Assembly: GCA_012934845.2 (NCBI GenBank)
Contig: WNNJ02001887.1
Location: 60,223-124,222 of the forward strand
DNA: 64,000 nt
Direction of reading: 5' to 3'
From: Pomphorhynchus laevis
Taxonomy: Eukaryota > Acanthocephala > Palaeacanthocephala > Echinorhynchida > Pomphorhynchidae
The notes beneath the pieces are model-generated. The model saw only the letters and a program-made list of their open reading frames with translations, did not search any database and had not been told where the DNA came from. Of the stretch, positions 47,001-58,100 are shown in pieces. The translations under genes were made by a program, and so were the position numbers. How positions within the stretch are numbered: position 1 is the stretch's first letter; each line of letters opens with the position of its first letter.

Positions 47001-48325
47001 TCATAGATGACTTTTATCGGTGGCCTAAGCAGATAAAAGTCACCGATTTCAGGTTAGACATCAGTATAAATATTTTGTATATTATCAAATCGTTTCTCCG
47101 AATTTGTGAAAGTGTTTAACATTTAAATGTAAAACATTATGTAAATTTTTTCAGTCATTTAACGCGGTGCTTGTAATTTGAATTGTATAGATTGTGTATT
47201 TAATGAAATCAAAAAAATAAAAACAATGAATTATAAAAGTAAAGATTAAATTAATAAAGCTATAATTAAGAACTTACTATGTTCAGCAATCATAAACGGA
47301 AAATAATAAAATGGTCAAAGAGAATAATAAAAAGGATAAAATTTTATGACATTTTTTATGATAAAAGGATAAAAGATAAATATTTAAAAAAATAAATGAC
47401 AAGGGATAAAAAATTTATCTGATAAAAATATAAAGGGATTAAAATATAAATGTAAGTTAAAGGCTTATTAAAATTGTTGAAAATTTAAAGTTATGAATTT
47501 CCAAATCATCAAATTTAGTTCTCAGAATAAACTGTAATTAAAATAATTAAATATTTATATGGTATAACTATTAAAAGCTGTGATATTTAATTGCATTTAT
47601 GTATTTGAACAGCTTAGTTAAGGTATTCATATTTATTTAAAAATCGATTAAATTTGTTTTCTAAACTTAAAAATCATAAAACCAGATAATTTAATTATTA
47701 ATTTATTTAAATTAATAATTTTAGTTTCTTCATAATAATATTAACCTACATATTTTGTGCTACATATAGTTTAAAAAACAAATACTTTATTCCTAAAAAT
47801 CTTTATGAACTAATTGATATATAATATACTATGAAGTAGAATAAATATTGGACATGCTCAATCTTGAATAATTTATTTCTATCTAATCATTGACATCCAT
47901 GCAGATGAATAACAAATGGCAATTTTATTTCACAAAATATAGACATTGTATATTATATAACACATATTAGATATATAGTATATATAATACATATTGTATT
48001 TATATAAATGAACGTTTCTTATTATGAGTATTCTCCTCTAAATTTTTTTTTGTATTTATACAATTCAAAATGTGTTTAGCAACAACTTCCATTGTAAATA
48101 TGACTTAATTTAATGTCTTTATTTATATCACAAGTCATCTGATTTGAATAGGAATAATCTAAAATATAGTAAAATTATATAAAATTCTATATTTATAATT
48201 CTTTTTATAAATTATATTTTATGAATTATATTTATAATTCTTTTTGTGTTTGATTTTCTTCAGACGATGATCTAATTAATATCAACAGCACGCAAAATGG
48301 AGAAAATGTAAACGATTTATCGTAA
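35096..48325 (+). CDS. Unrecognised 8-exon gene, about 280 aa
   Basis: Exons read by hand: 35096-35127 (MCTESCKIES, donor GA|GTAAGT), 37972-38012, 40166-40311 (donor CCT|GTAAGT), 40361 to 40558 or 40579, 44149-44262, 44308-44464 (donor CTG|GTGAGT), 46727-46813, 48264-48325 with TAA. All phases agree with either donor of exon 4, giving 278 or 285 residues. The product is rich in Lys, Ser and Asn. It has a basic stretch (FKRHLCAKRRKIH) in exon 3, an acidic/polar middle, an aromatic block (GLWSYTSAYQVDYP and SYWDLEALE) in exon 6 and an acidic tail. I cannot assign a family. The start is the only ATG in frame with exon 2 in that stretch. A Ginger transposon sits in intron 1. It could be a fast-evolving regulator, but function is unknown. 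Confidence 0.6.
36096..36137 (+). repeat. Ginger terminal inverted repeat, left
   Basis: 42 bp, identical to the reverse complement of 37666-37707. It contains its own short palindrome (GGCGCGCCCAGCGCGCC). Preceded by the ATTAA target duplication. Confidence 0.95.
37546..37618 (+). other. tRNA-like sequence inside the Ginger element
   Basis: A box-like TAGTTTAATGG at 37553 and B box-like GGTTCGATTCT at 37597 are separated as in a tRNA. The internal text resembles arthropod tRNA-Asp (TTAGTTTAATGGTCA). The acceptor strands do not pair and the T stem is imperfect, so it is a tRNA-derived relic or a fortuitous pol III promoter, not a working tRNA. It lies between the integrase start and the right inverted repeat. 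Confidence 0.45.
37666..37707 (-). repeat. Ginger terminal inverted repeat, right
   Basis: Perfect inverted match to 36096-36137, ending CCACA and followed by ATTAA. Confidence 0.95.
38013..40165. other. Intron 2 of the unrecognised gene
   Basis: Mostly AT-rich. It contains the hammerhead-like repeat at 39105-39295, a diverged minus-strand AT-rich repeat end near 39463-39510 (GACTCAGTTATTTGATCTGA), and the short palindrome ATGATATATATCATGTTAT near 38918. No exon was found. Confidence 0.5.
39105..39295 (+). repeat. Hammerhead-like repeat, copy 2
   Basis: About 190 bases of GC-richer DNA. From 39189 it reads CCGATGA (one change from CTGATGA), stem II GTC-AAAATAAT-GAC, GAAA, then a stem III ACGGTA/TATCGT (one G-T pair) with loop CCTGG. 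The downstream text CGATTCTTTCGTGGCTG...ATATATAAAC matches copies at 3 kb and 56 kb. Confidence 0.5.
40166..40579 (+). CDS. Exons 3-4 of the unrecognised gene
   Basis: Exon 3 (40166-40311) ends at a strong donor (CCT|GTAAGT). Exon 4 opens after TTTTACTAG at 40361 with DDVYSVPLPSPDVNRQAVTS and continues through a Lys/Arg-rich segment (KIGFKRRSIVSIK). Its donor is uncertain: GTTATA at 40559 or GTTTAT at 40580, both phase 0. Confidence 0.6.
41370..41515 (-). repeat. AT-rich dispersed repeat, minus copy
   Basis: The reverse complement of GCTAATTGACTCTACGTATT...AATGCTAAATCAAAATTTAA (family at 45.2 and 62-64 kb), close to full length for the first 140 bases. Confidence 0.7.
42789..43321. repeat. 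Pair of 177-bp direct repeats, 356 bp apart
   Basis: 42789-42965 and 43145-43321 are nearly identical, both starting GACATTTTTAAAGTAAACAA. Each contains the hairpin TTTGCTTTAACTT...AAGTTAAAGCAAA. The spacer also has inverted words (AACTGTGTTCAAA and TTTGAACACAGTT). Located in intron 4 of the unrecognised gene. Confidence 0.9.
43445..43615. repeat. Foldback with paired CTGAAGATGCTAAC...GTTAGCGAAAT motifs
   Basis: The left arm GATCTAAAAAGGGAAAATTT...CATCTTCAGAAAATTAC and the right arm, its near-perfect inverse ending TTTGATCATATAATTC, are about 75 bp each. The motif in each arm (43472-43498 minus, 43550-43578 plus) has a 6-bp hairpin GCTAAC/GTTAGC between CTGAAGA(T) and GAAA. Confidence 0.8.
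44149..44464 (+). CDS. Exons 5-6 of the unrecognised gene
   Basis: Exon 5 (44149-44262) and exon 6 (44308-44464) are separated by a 45-bp intron (GTATAT...ATCAG). Exon 6 contains KDKFTGLWSYTSAYQVDYPD and ends before GTGAGT. Codon use is balanced compared with the flanking AT-rich DNA. Confidence 0.65.
45178..45600 (+). mobile_element. Full composite repeat with embedded 154-bp MITE
   Basis: It begins CAGCTAACTGAGTCTACGTA, passes through the AT-rich middle (AATGCTAAATCAAAATTTAA) and ATGAATTGACTAATAAATAA, then the MITE core 45407-45560. The core is bounded by GTATCAGAATAAG and CTTATTCTAATAC, which are inverted repeats with one mismatch. Inside are TCATCAGGAGGAAC and, inverted, TTCCTCTGATGA. 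It ends TATCCATCCAT. The core has a GC-richer centre (TTTCGGCCCCTAACTCCTCT). The same arrangement closes the window at 63.6-64.0 kb. Non-coding. Confidence 0.75.
45608..46233 (-). mobile_element. Duplicated Penelope-like RT C-terminal remnant
   Basis: 45649-45852 and 46035-46233 are direct copies (383-bp offset). On the minus strand, 45608-45832 reads CIPYNIKYNTLNNEILRIAT followed by a block ending YFKLGYYKNNIKQKI. This resembles the post-RT region of Penelope-like proteins (IPYxxxxRxxxxC...F...L...F...GY). Only this small piece is kept. Confidence 0.5.
46262..46445 (+). repeat. GC-richer segment with CTGATGACGCTTT...AAAGCCGAAAC motif
   Basis: CTGATGA, a GCTTT/AAAGC hairpin and CGAAAC occur in the hammerhead-like order at 46266-46293. 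Next comes the palindrome TCTCTATATATAGAGA, and then GGTCCTATGGGGATCCCTGG inside an anonymous segment flanked by TTTATTTATTGGT and ACCAATAAATAAA inverted words. Adjacent to the Penelope-like remnant, so probably its terminal region. Confidence 0.4.
46727..48325 (+). CDS. Exons 7-8 of the unrecognised gene, with stop
   Basis: Exon 7 (46727-46813) reads YQPIMGQMYTEFNFNYLDSV between ATATAG and GTAACT. Exon 8 (48264-48325) follows TTTTCTTCAG, reads DDDLININSTQNGENVNDLS and stops at TAA 48323-48325. Phase 1 on both sides of the intron. Confidence 0.6.
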
Positions 48326-48784
48326 TTTGTTACTAATAATAGCTCGCTTTTAATTTTAACTATTTCATTATTAGTCATTATTAGCGATGTGATATTAGCG
48401 TAATCATATTGAAGTCGGTTTGAGATAATGTACTCATTCTTATGAGTTTAAGTACATCTTTGAGATTATTTCTATTCGAATAAACCAAATATGTCAACTC
48501 AAAAATCAGTATTGTAGATAATAACATCATTCTACAAACACAAAATACGTATAAGACAAAGATAATCGAATAACTAAGATCTTTCAACAAATTTTGGATA
48601 TACGCGATAAACATATCCACAGCTTGCAATAACTTTGATTTTTCGACTTATAATCAATTTTTATATTAAGTTCCAGTTATTCTTCTTTGGGTAATGGCAA
48701 ATCGACTACACCGTAGGTATTAAAAGAAGAATCATACAGAAGTTAATGTCATTTTATTTTTGATCAATAGAATAAAATACTAGA

Positions 48785-49110
48785 TAATCAATTTTAATCA
48801 GAAAATAGCTCGTATTTGGCCCCCTGCTATGTTGGGGCGAGGAATAGGGACCAAAATCTGATTACATATCAGTTACTCCTGATGCCCTCTAAACCTTATC
48901 CTGATACATCGTCTGTTATCAGTTCATAAAAATTGACTTTTATTTTAAATTTCAATTTTTTATTTTAACTCGATATAAATTATAAAAAATTGTATATAAA
49001 ATTATTTATTATTATGTATTATTATTTAATTATATTATTTTTATGTATCCTTTTGTTTAATTTATAAATAATTTAATATACGTAGACTCAGTTACCTGAT
49101 CTGATTAGTG
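48785..49110 (-). mobile_element. Composite repeat with MITE, minus copy
   Basis: Reading the minus strand gives CAGGTAACTGAGTCTACGTA, the AT-rich middle, TGATAACAGACGATGTATCA, then TCAGGAGTAACTGATATG and CTCGCCCCAACATAGCAGGG. It has the same order as 45178-45600. Confidence 0.7.
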
Positions 49111-49765
49111 CTAAAAATAAACTGTAACTGAAATAATTAAATATTTATTTGGATCATATATTAATTTATATAATAGCTGTGATATTTCAGATACATGATA
49201 ATCAAATTTCATTAGAGAAATACGTCATTAGCATGTATTTGGTCCCTATTATATTGAGTCTAGTAATAGGGCCGAAATCTGATTACAGCAGTTTCTTCTG
49301 ATGAGGAGGAACTGCTGTATTAGTTATTTGGCCTTTTTATCTGCAAACATCAATGATATTATTGTTGTTAGTTATAAAAAACACGACTAATAATATAACT
49401 GTTAATATTATTAAATATTAAAATTAATATCAAATATTAAAATTAATATTAAATATTAAAATTAATATTATTACAAATAGCAATAATCTAATCTGTAAAA
49501 TTGCAATTGCGTTGAGAAATGAACTGATCGAGAAGATAATTATATTTTATAATGATGTTTTTATATATAGGTTTTTAGAAACAATACATCTGTTTCCAAG
49601 TATCTTAAATATGTTAGTTATCTTTGAATAGTTATAATGTTTACAATATCATTTTTAACGAAATAAATTTATTGAAATTTAATTTATAATTAATTTAATT
49701 AATAAATTTTTAAAAATTAATAATTAACGATATACTATCAATGTTGAGTTGTATAGAGAGCGAAT

Positions 49766-49895
49766 AGAATTTTTAATGAAATCGAATTTTCGATGGCTAA
49801 CTGCCATTATCATCAGGATAAAATTATGTAAAACAGTTTTAAAATATTGCTAGTTATATGATGACTGCCATATCGCAGAAGTTCAAACGATTAGT
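49766..49895. repeat. Dispersed repeat, partner of 22256-22385
   Basis: ATCGAATTTTCGATGGCTAA...CATCAGGATAAAATTATG, with the hammerhead-like order on the minus strand. The two copies flank different genes, so this is a dispersed family. Confidence 0.7.
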
Positions 49896-50865
49896 TTAAA
49901 CTTTATATTATTTACAATCAATTGTGCTTATACATATGTTCTTCACATAAATTTGGAATTTCTGCAATTTTCGTAGATTGATAAATTTTCGTAGATCTGA
50001 ACTTAACTTGATTTCTTATTTAGAAATTCCTTCAGTCGTATGATCCTTACTCGGTATTGTATTGAATTTAGTTTAAATTGCTTATTAATTCGTTTGTTAA
50101 AATTTATTTAAAGTGACTTTTAATAACACACTCTTCCATCGAATTGTTTGTTTATTTATTAAAATCGAAAGTTGAATTATAAAAATACGAATTTATCGAA
50201 TTATATATACAATGTGACAATTTGTATTTTAACATTATATGTACATCTCAAAAACAATATATTTATAATTCGTGATTTTAAGAAATGTTCAAAACATTAC
50301 TTGATGGATTTGATAATTTCCAGAAATTTTATATTCTCATTTATTATTTTATAATAAATGAGAATATAATAAATAAAAATCTTTTATATAAAACGATAAA
50401 TAATTATATTATAATATAATTATATTATATATAATAAATTTGATTATATTATATAATTATATTCTTTTAAAAGTACTTTGGTACATTTAATGCTGTATAA
50501 ATACCTAAAATTATCTACTTAATTTTATCTTAGGAAATATGAATTCATTCTGAGCATTATAGATCAAATCCGCTAACTGAATTATAATATTGGAAATATA
50601 GTAATTAATAATTAAACAATAAATAATTATAAATAATAAAATAAATATAAATAATTAAAATTTAATAAATAATTAATAATTTTTAATTATTAATTATTAA
50701 TAATAATTATTAATTATTATTAATTATTAATAATATGATAATTAATAAATAATTTTTTGATAAATCAAATAATAAATAATTATTTTTTAAATCAATTTAT
50801 TAATAATACATCAAGTTATCGTTACTTATAGTCAGCATTTTATCGCATATAATTCGTTCATTGCG

Positions 50866-52384
50866 CTAATCCTGTTTATACCTGTTCATATCCCGGATGG
50901 ACGCATTATCATTAAATTTGAATTTCGATTTTCTCCTGTGAAGGCGTGATGACACCACTTTCATCAATGTAAAACTTATTCGTTTCAACGAATTATGCAA
51001 GCAGTCAGAGTATAATTTTTCTGACTTTATCGCACTTCTAGACGCACATGTTCTTATCAACTTGAGCAAATAATTACTAATTCTGTCATCTCTGGATAGA
51101 ATAACAGGAATAAAATTAGCTCTTTTAATAGTTTGTATTCGCTTTTCGTATTTAGATATTTTTCTTTGTGCATGAAAGTCAGAGCAACTCGCAGCATCTG
51201 AATGACAGTAAGACGGATCCATATGATTGAAGACACTTACGTATATGAACGACCGGTCCATCCTACCGCTGTTTATTGAGCTACATACCAAATCCGTCCT
51301 AGCTGAGTACTCCCTTGTTGTGGATTTTTCGAATGGAAAGTTTGAAGGGACCGGTTGGAGTGTTAATTATACATCAACCGAATTAAATCCGTCTTTTAAA
51401 ATATCAACTAATACGTCGCGGACAGCATCGTGTCTAATAAAGGTGTTTCCGCCTACGTTCTGTGATAGCTCTACTGGTATCATGCCAGTGTAGTCGACAT
51501 CTTCTAAATTGTAACGTACGTTCATTGCATCGTGAAACTGTTTTGAGTTAAGGTAACACCCATTGCTTCGTGATGAAATTCAATTTAATCAGGAAGAAGA
51601 TCATATTTGCATAGCAGGATCAATAACGAATCCCCATCTCAAAGTATCAATATTAACCTGACCTTCTCTCGTAATTTTATATTCGGCTTCTTTCTTATTA
51701 TGAATTTTTTTCAAATAATTATTTTGGTTTATCAGTCATTGATCTTCTGCTAACTCAATCAGATTAAGTAATTCCATTTCTCTTAAACTTATGTAATTTA
51801 ATCTCTAATCTTGGTACGGACTTCGGTCTCCCATGCTACCATGGCGTATGAGTAAGAAAATCAGTCTCTTTAACGTCTCCTTCATATGATCACGCCCAAG
51901 CATCGTTGATACAAGCTGCTCACTTATAAATTTTCAATGTCATAAAACTATTTGGTACAGATAGGAGTAGTTCTTTGTACATAATTTCACTCGCATTGTA
52001 GGGCCTTTGTAAGCAAAGTATAAGCGACATGATAATCAAAAACAGCTAACTCTGATAGCATTCGCAAATCATTCAGCCAGACCGCAATCTTATTTTTCAC
52101 CTGATCCATTATATATTCATCAGTACCTATATCACTTCCGAAAACTTTGATTCCGTTATGTGTAATATTTATCTTTTCATCACTAAAATCAAGCAGACGA
52201 GTCATTGATCGTCATCCAACATTAACAGGACCAAAACGTGAAACGTAGGTATTGGATCAGTAGCTGATGATGCTACCAATACTGAAATGTAGCGTACTGC
52301 TCTTGGCGTATAGATAGGATTAAAGCAGCGTGTAGGATAAAAATAGTCATCAAATTTCAATAGTAACAATGACTGCACAGGCAT
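50866..52384 (-). mobile_element. Broken retroelement: late RT region and C-terminal domain, clade uncertain
   Basis: A GC-richer block on the minus strand. Text at 52205-51987 (KINITHNGIKVFGSDIGTDE, then WLNDLRMLSELA) and at 51291-50866 (DPSYCHSDAASCSDFHAQRK, RANFIPVILSRDD and LRTCASRSAIK) matches, from memory, a widespread family of animal retroelement proteins in which an RT-like region precedes a conserved C-terminal domain. I cannot place the clade. It is broken in several places and looks old. Part of its upstream region (52200-52384) recurs twice at 56.3-56.9 kb in the opposite orientation. Confidence 0.5.
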
Positions 52385-52529
52385 ATCAACTTAAAATTAT
52401 CAATTATTGATAATTATTTATAATTATTTAAATTTTATTTAACATTAATTTGAAATTGATAACAATTATTATACTTATTGGCCATCTTAGATATATGTTG
52501 ATGTTATGATATATCTGTTGTAAAGTGTA

Positions 52530-52900
52530 TATTTTATTATAATTAAAATTTAAAATAAAAATCAATTTTTATGAATTAACTAATAAATAATATACGTTAT
52601 ATAATTTTCTGCTTGAAAATTAGCAGAAAATAATGTCGTATCAAGAATACATAGTTTCAGTATTTCTGATAGAGGGCATATTACTAGGAAAACAAAATTC
52701 ACAGGTCATAATAACTTGTCAGTAGAACAAGCCAGATCAGATAACTAAATCTATGTATTTTATACAATATGCAAATAAAAATAAAGATAAATAATAAATA
52801 CCTATAAGATTTTATACCATTAATATTTATATAATGATAAAATTCATAATTAAAATTTAAAATAAAAATCAATTTAAAGTAGAAATTTAATGTTAAAATT
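52530..52900 (+). repeat. Diverged AT-rich repeat family copies
   Basis: ATGAATTAACTAATAAATAA at 52570 and GCCAGATCAGATAACTAAAT at 52730, followed by AAATTTAAAATAAAAATCAA, are pieces of the same family as 12420-13020. GAAAATTAGCAGAAAATAAT with the following CGTATCAAGAATACATAG also recurs near 14770. Confidence 0.5.
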
Positions 52901-53284
52901 TAAATTTTTAATTTATTAAAAGGCATAATTTTTTGGCAACGCTAACGTTGGTGAAAATTTGCAAATAATTTCGAATTTTTCTATTTATACAATTTAAATA
53001 TGTGCGATTTAGCTATTAAAATATGTGCGATTTAGCTATCACAATTTAAATGTTGTGCTTCATACCTTAAGCACAATTTACACAACATATTGCCTGATGT
53101 TTTAGATTGTGAATCCTACTTACTTAAATCCTTCAATTGAAACTGAATTTGATACAAACCCACAATTCGATATTGTTAGCACACAAAATTTCTCTCCTCC
53201 GAATGTTCAAGACATATTTTCAGTATAAAAAGAACCCTGCATTTAACATATTCAATTACATTTTTTTTAATTTTCTTTTTCTAG

Positions 53285-55189
53285 AGCGGGACCAATCAAG
53301 AATGCAAGCAACCAAATTGTTCAGCAAATTTTTACGATAAGGGTAATGCAAATGATAGATCAATAAGAAAACACAAATTTAAGTCAAATAAATTAGATAT
53401 CATGATATGTAGATATCACTATATATTTTTTATATAAAAACGATTTGGGATCATACTGTGTCATATGCGTTATACTTACCGCGACATATTCAAATTCTAA
53501 GATTAAATAAGATAAATATCAAATCAAATTTGATGCAAATTATAGCAACTTTGAAATACAAAACAACAATTCGATATCAAAAGGCAATTCTTGCCTTAAA
53601 TATGCAAGCCGTACAACATCCTGATATCATCATTGTTGTATACTATTTTAAATTTTGTATTTGAAATGGCTACAACTAATATCTTTAGATTAAATGTCAA
53701 TTTAATATACTCAATTTAATATCTTTTTAATATTTGTTTAATCTACAAATATTGCAAAATAAGATTATAATTAGTCATCTAATTTGATCAACTCCTTATA
53801 TTGCTTATCTGCCAGAATATTACCTATTAAGTTTTTAAGTTAATGAGATGTAGTAAAGTAATATGCAATATCTTATCATTTTATTACACTGCAGTTTCAT
53901 CAAAAGTTTTAAAATGTCTTTACTTAATTCTTATGAATTAATTATATCGCATATATTTAAAAAATTTAAATATTAAAATTTTATTTATTTACATTGATGG
54001 ACTCTTTACGTGGTTAAATGGTTGTTGTCTCTGTCTATTTTACTGTAAATAATTTTAAATTAGTGATTTTAATTACATATTGATATAATAAATTAATTGA
54101 GTTTAAATAAAATAAAAATTAATAATTTATAAATTATTAAATAAATTAAATAAACGGTTAATGAACAATAAATAATTTTAAATGATTTTAATTACATAAA
54201 TTAATTGATAAGATAATAAGATAAGGGTAATGCAAATGATCAATGAGAAAGCAAAAAATAAAAGCGATTATACTAAATAGATAATCATTTTTCTACGACA
54301 AAGTCAGTATAACGGAAAAGATCCAAAATTGAAAATATCTCATAAATTGTCAATATGAGATTATTATTAACAGTCAATTTTAAATGATTTTAATTACATA
54401 AATTAATTGATATTTATTAATTAATTAATTTTATTTATTTACATTGATGGACTCTTTACGTGGTTAAATGGTTGTTGTCTCTGTCTATTTTACTGTAAAT
54501 AATTTTAAATTAGTGATTCCAATTACATTTGATATAATAAATTAATTGAGCTTAAATAAAATAAAAAATTAATAATTTATAAATTATTAAATTAATTAAA
54601 TAATGAACAACATTATCAACTATAGTTTGTGTTAATTTTTCGATCAATTAGAAATTTATATCACGATAGCCAAATACATATTAATATATAAGTTAGATGT
54701 TATAGAAACCAAGCAACTTTTTTTAAAATAATTGGGATTACGTTTTAAATGTATTAGTAGATAAAATTTTATCTGATTATAAGTCTTTCTAATTATGTAT
54801 AACAAATGAATTAATTAATTTTATTCAGCCTTTATAATCCATATGATATAATTTCTAATATCAAATACATGTTGTCCTAGAAGTATTTTATTGTTATATT
54901 TTAAAGATTTTCTTTCCTCAAATTTGGATCAACCTGAGAACTATTCTAACAAAGGTCTTGATACGTCAGATACAAATTATTTGCTGCCTCCGCATTCAAC
55001 GATATTTTGTGTTCCAAAGCGATCTGAGAACAAGGTTCCTAGCTCATTTTTATTATTCATTACGCTTTTTTATAGGAACAATCGTATAACGATGAAGAAT
55101 TTTCAAGTGGTCATACTTCTTCATCTTCACTGCGGAAATCTAGTTGCATGCATACGTCAGCAGAAGAACACCGCCGACATTTAATAAAG
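53285..55189 (+). CDS. bigmax: Bigmax upstream exons: N-terminal region and basic helix
   Basis: Exon 53285-53342 (SGTNQECKQPNCSANFYDKG, after TTTTTCTAG) carries no domain and is the least certain. Exon 54907-55034 is Ser/Asn-rich. Exon 55076-55189 has a Ser-rich stretch (SSGHTSSSSLRKSS) and then the basic region HTSAEEHRRHLIK, ending AAG|GTTATT. In Mlx the bHLH is also preceded by a Ser-rich segment (SVGSTSASSV). Confidence 0.7.
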
Positions 55190-58100
55190 GTTATTTTAAA
55201 TTTGTTTGCTTATAACTTAACGGACTTATTAAATTCTACAATTATTATCAAAGCAACTGTATTTACCATTGAGTAACACTGTACTGGAGAATATATCATT
55301 CAAAAATTTTATACTGGTCTTCAAACTATATTTACTTTTACAATAATCTGTTAATGTCTTAATTGCATTAATCTGTAAATTCAAAGGGTATCTTTATTTG
55401 TATTTTTCGATTACAAATTTAGCATCCATCGAATTCGCAAATTGAAAATTCTTTGTATATGTAAAAATTCTTTGTTATAACAATAATTATTAGAAGAGTA
55501 TAAATAATCAAATACAAAGAATTTACGGATAATAGAAAAATGTTCTTTTCAATTAATTAATAATTTGTATGTTAGATAATCTATGCGCCCAATAGCCTAG
55601 TGCAATCTGGCGCTTCTATACATATCGTGGTTGTAGAAACATGCGAAACGCACTAAGCTAAGAATTAATGAACATTGAATGAACAATTAAATGAACAATT
55701 GCTGACAATAGCGGTATTAATACCGGTTTGTTGAATGCATGATTAAATATGGATAGCCTATATTTTTCCAAATAAGATACACTTCATCATGACATGTTGG
55801 GCTTACCATTTATAACTGACCATAACAATCCACTTCGGTACTTAAGAAAGTAAAAGTAGTTGTATTCAAAAGGTTAAGTTTGCTTATCACACTGATATTT
55901 TAGAGCTATTTGAATAAAATAATTTCTGAAAGCAAGTATGCCATCAGCAGTTCTATCTAAAGACCTCCAATTTTTTTCTAAATATTTTAGAAGATGATCC
56001 TCCTCTGTATCCATCGGTGGTAGGTACCCGGTACTGATGTATCAAAACTATGACTAAACTGTACTAGCTATCGTTTTGTCTATTCTTTTGTGGATGCCAA
56101 ATATATATCATTATATTACTAATCATGTATTCAACAAAATGGTATTATTACCAATATAGTCAACAATTGTTCATTCACATTTAGATACAATTCAGAGAAC
56201 TCTAGTGGACCGAAACTCGTGCCAGTGTGTCAGCGAGGATAATCGTTTTGTAAATTCTTTGAATCGACAAATTGAAATTCTAATGACTAGTTTATTCTGC
56301 ACACTACTTTAATCATATCTAAAAGCCAGCAGTACGCTACATTTCTGTATTGGTAGACATCATCAGCTATTGATCTAATATCTAAGTTTCACGTTTCGGT
56401 CCTTTTAATGTTGGCTGACGATTACTCGACTCATCGGCTATATTGGCAATTAGATTAAATAAAAGACTTTCGTCTTAAATTTTGCAAATTTTATTAAAAT
56501 CATTTATGATTTCAAATTAAATCAGCTTGGTAGGAAAAGGTACAACATTCAATTAGAAAACCTACATATTCTTCCTAATGATTACTATTATCAAACTAGT
56601 CATCAAAAGTTTGTCTCCTAATTTTAAGTTGATATACTTGTGCAGCCATTTTTACCATTGCAATTTTGATGACTATTTTTATTCTGCACGCTACTTTATT
56701 CCTATCTATAAGGCAACAACAGTACGCTACATTTCAGTATTGGTGGACCTCATCAGCTATTGATCTAATATCTAAGTTTCACGTTTCAGTCCTTTTAATA
56801 TTGACTGACGATCACTCGACTTGTCTGCTTTTATTAGCCATTAGATTTAATAAAGACTTTCGTCTTACATTTTGCAAATCTATTTGAAATCATTTATGAT
56901 TTCAAATTATATATATTATAGTTGCTAGATCACACAAGATGAATTTCGCATTGAAAACCAGCTGCATAATCATTCCTTCATGACTACAAATTTGAAGCAC
57001 CTTGACTATCAACAGCACTATTGGCACAGCCGTTTTCGTTTTCTCCTCCTGCAGTCACATATTGGTAGCCCCGGACTCATCACGGGATCACCTGTCCTGA
57101 TTTTAATCGATCTTCATGATCCTATACAAAACTATATATACTCTGAAATACGCTTGTATGACCTTCAGCCCAAGTCAGCAGGTACATCTAAGATTACAAT
57201 AGAATGACTAATTAATAACTATGACTCTTAGGATAATCTTAGTGTACATTTCATTATATTTTTAGTCGAGGATTTAAACTATTTATTTCGCTTATATTTG
57301 AAATTTATCTTAGACCGTTTGATTAAAAGCTACTAGTAGAGACCTTTTGTACTAGCGTTACGGTCTCGCATCATTTTCGTGCATTAAAGCCACTGATGCA
57401 GATAAAAAGACAGTCGAAAACTCTTTCCGCCGTAATGTCATCAAAAGAAACTAACATTTCCTCGTTTATTAAGTAATGGTCTAATGTGTTAATCGATAAG
57501 GGTTAAGTTATATTTCACCTATTATAAAGAAACTTTATAAGGGTCACGATGAGATGGAGGACTAACTCATATAAAGATATCGCTATACTTAAGCTTTAAG
57601 TTATTTTTCTGTAGTAAGTGCTAGACTTGCTAACTTTGTTGTTAATATTTTACTAAATTAACGTTCCGTCTTTCGTCAAAGGAGATTGATGCAATATTCT
57701 TAACTTCCGTTCGTGAGCGTATTCTACGGCTTATTAGTAATTTGCAGCTACACACATGGCCTGTTCGTTAATTGTTGCAAGTCTTTTGACAAAATAAGAC
57801 GAAATAAATCGCTCAAAGCTCATTAATTTGTCATAGAAATTCTAATTTCAGGTAGTTGTGTATACTTTTAAGCCATAATCACGTGCGAAATGTTGACGCC
57901 ATTGCGTTCACCGATTACATAAATCAGGAAATCGGAATACTTCTAGACGACCTTAACAGTCTGATAACTCTTCGTTATTTATATATGGCGTTCATGGTTC
58001 CAGAATGGTTTATCTTTACGCTGATCATCGCTTTATAGTATCAGTTTATTTTATTGCAATCATTTGGCCACAAATACTATATTCAATTATTACAAATTCA

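Larger units (their letters stand above)
48326..50860. other. Region between the unrecognised gene and the retroelement fossil
   Basis: Holds a minus-orientation composite repeat/MITE (48785-49110), another diverged MITE piece (49196-49330), the repeat 49766-49895 and AT-only blocks at 50390-50480 and 50600-50800. A small open frame at 48381-48629 (minus) has no recognisable domain, and I do not support it as a gene. Confidence 0.5.

Noticed and set aside
51227-51493. 88-residue plus-strand open frame
   Set aside because: Antisense to the retroelement fossil.
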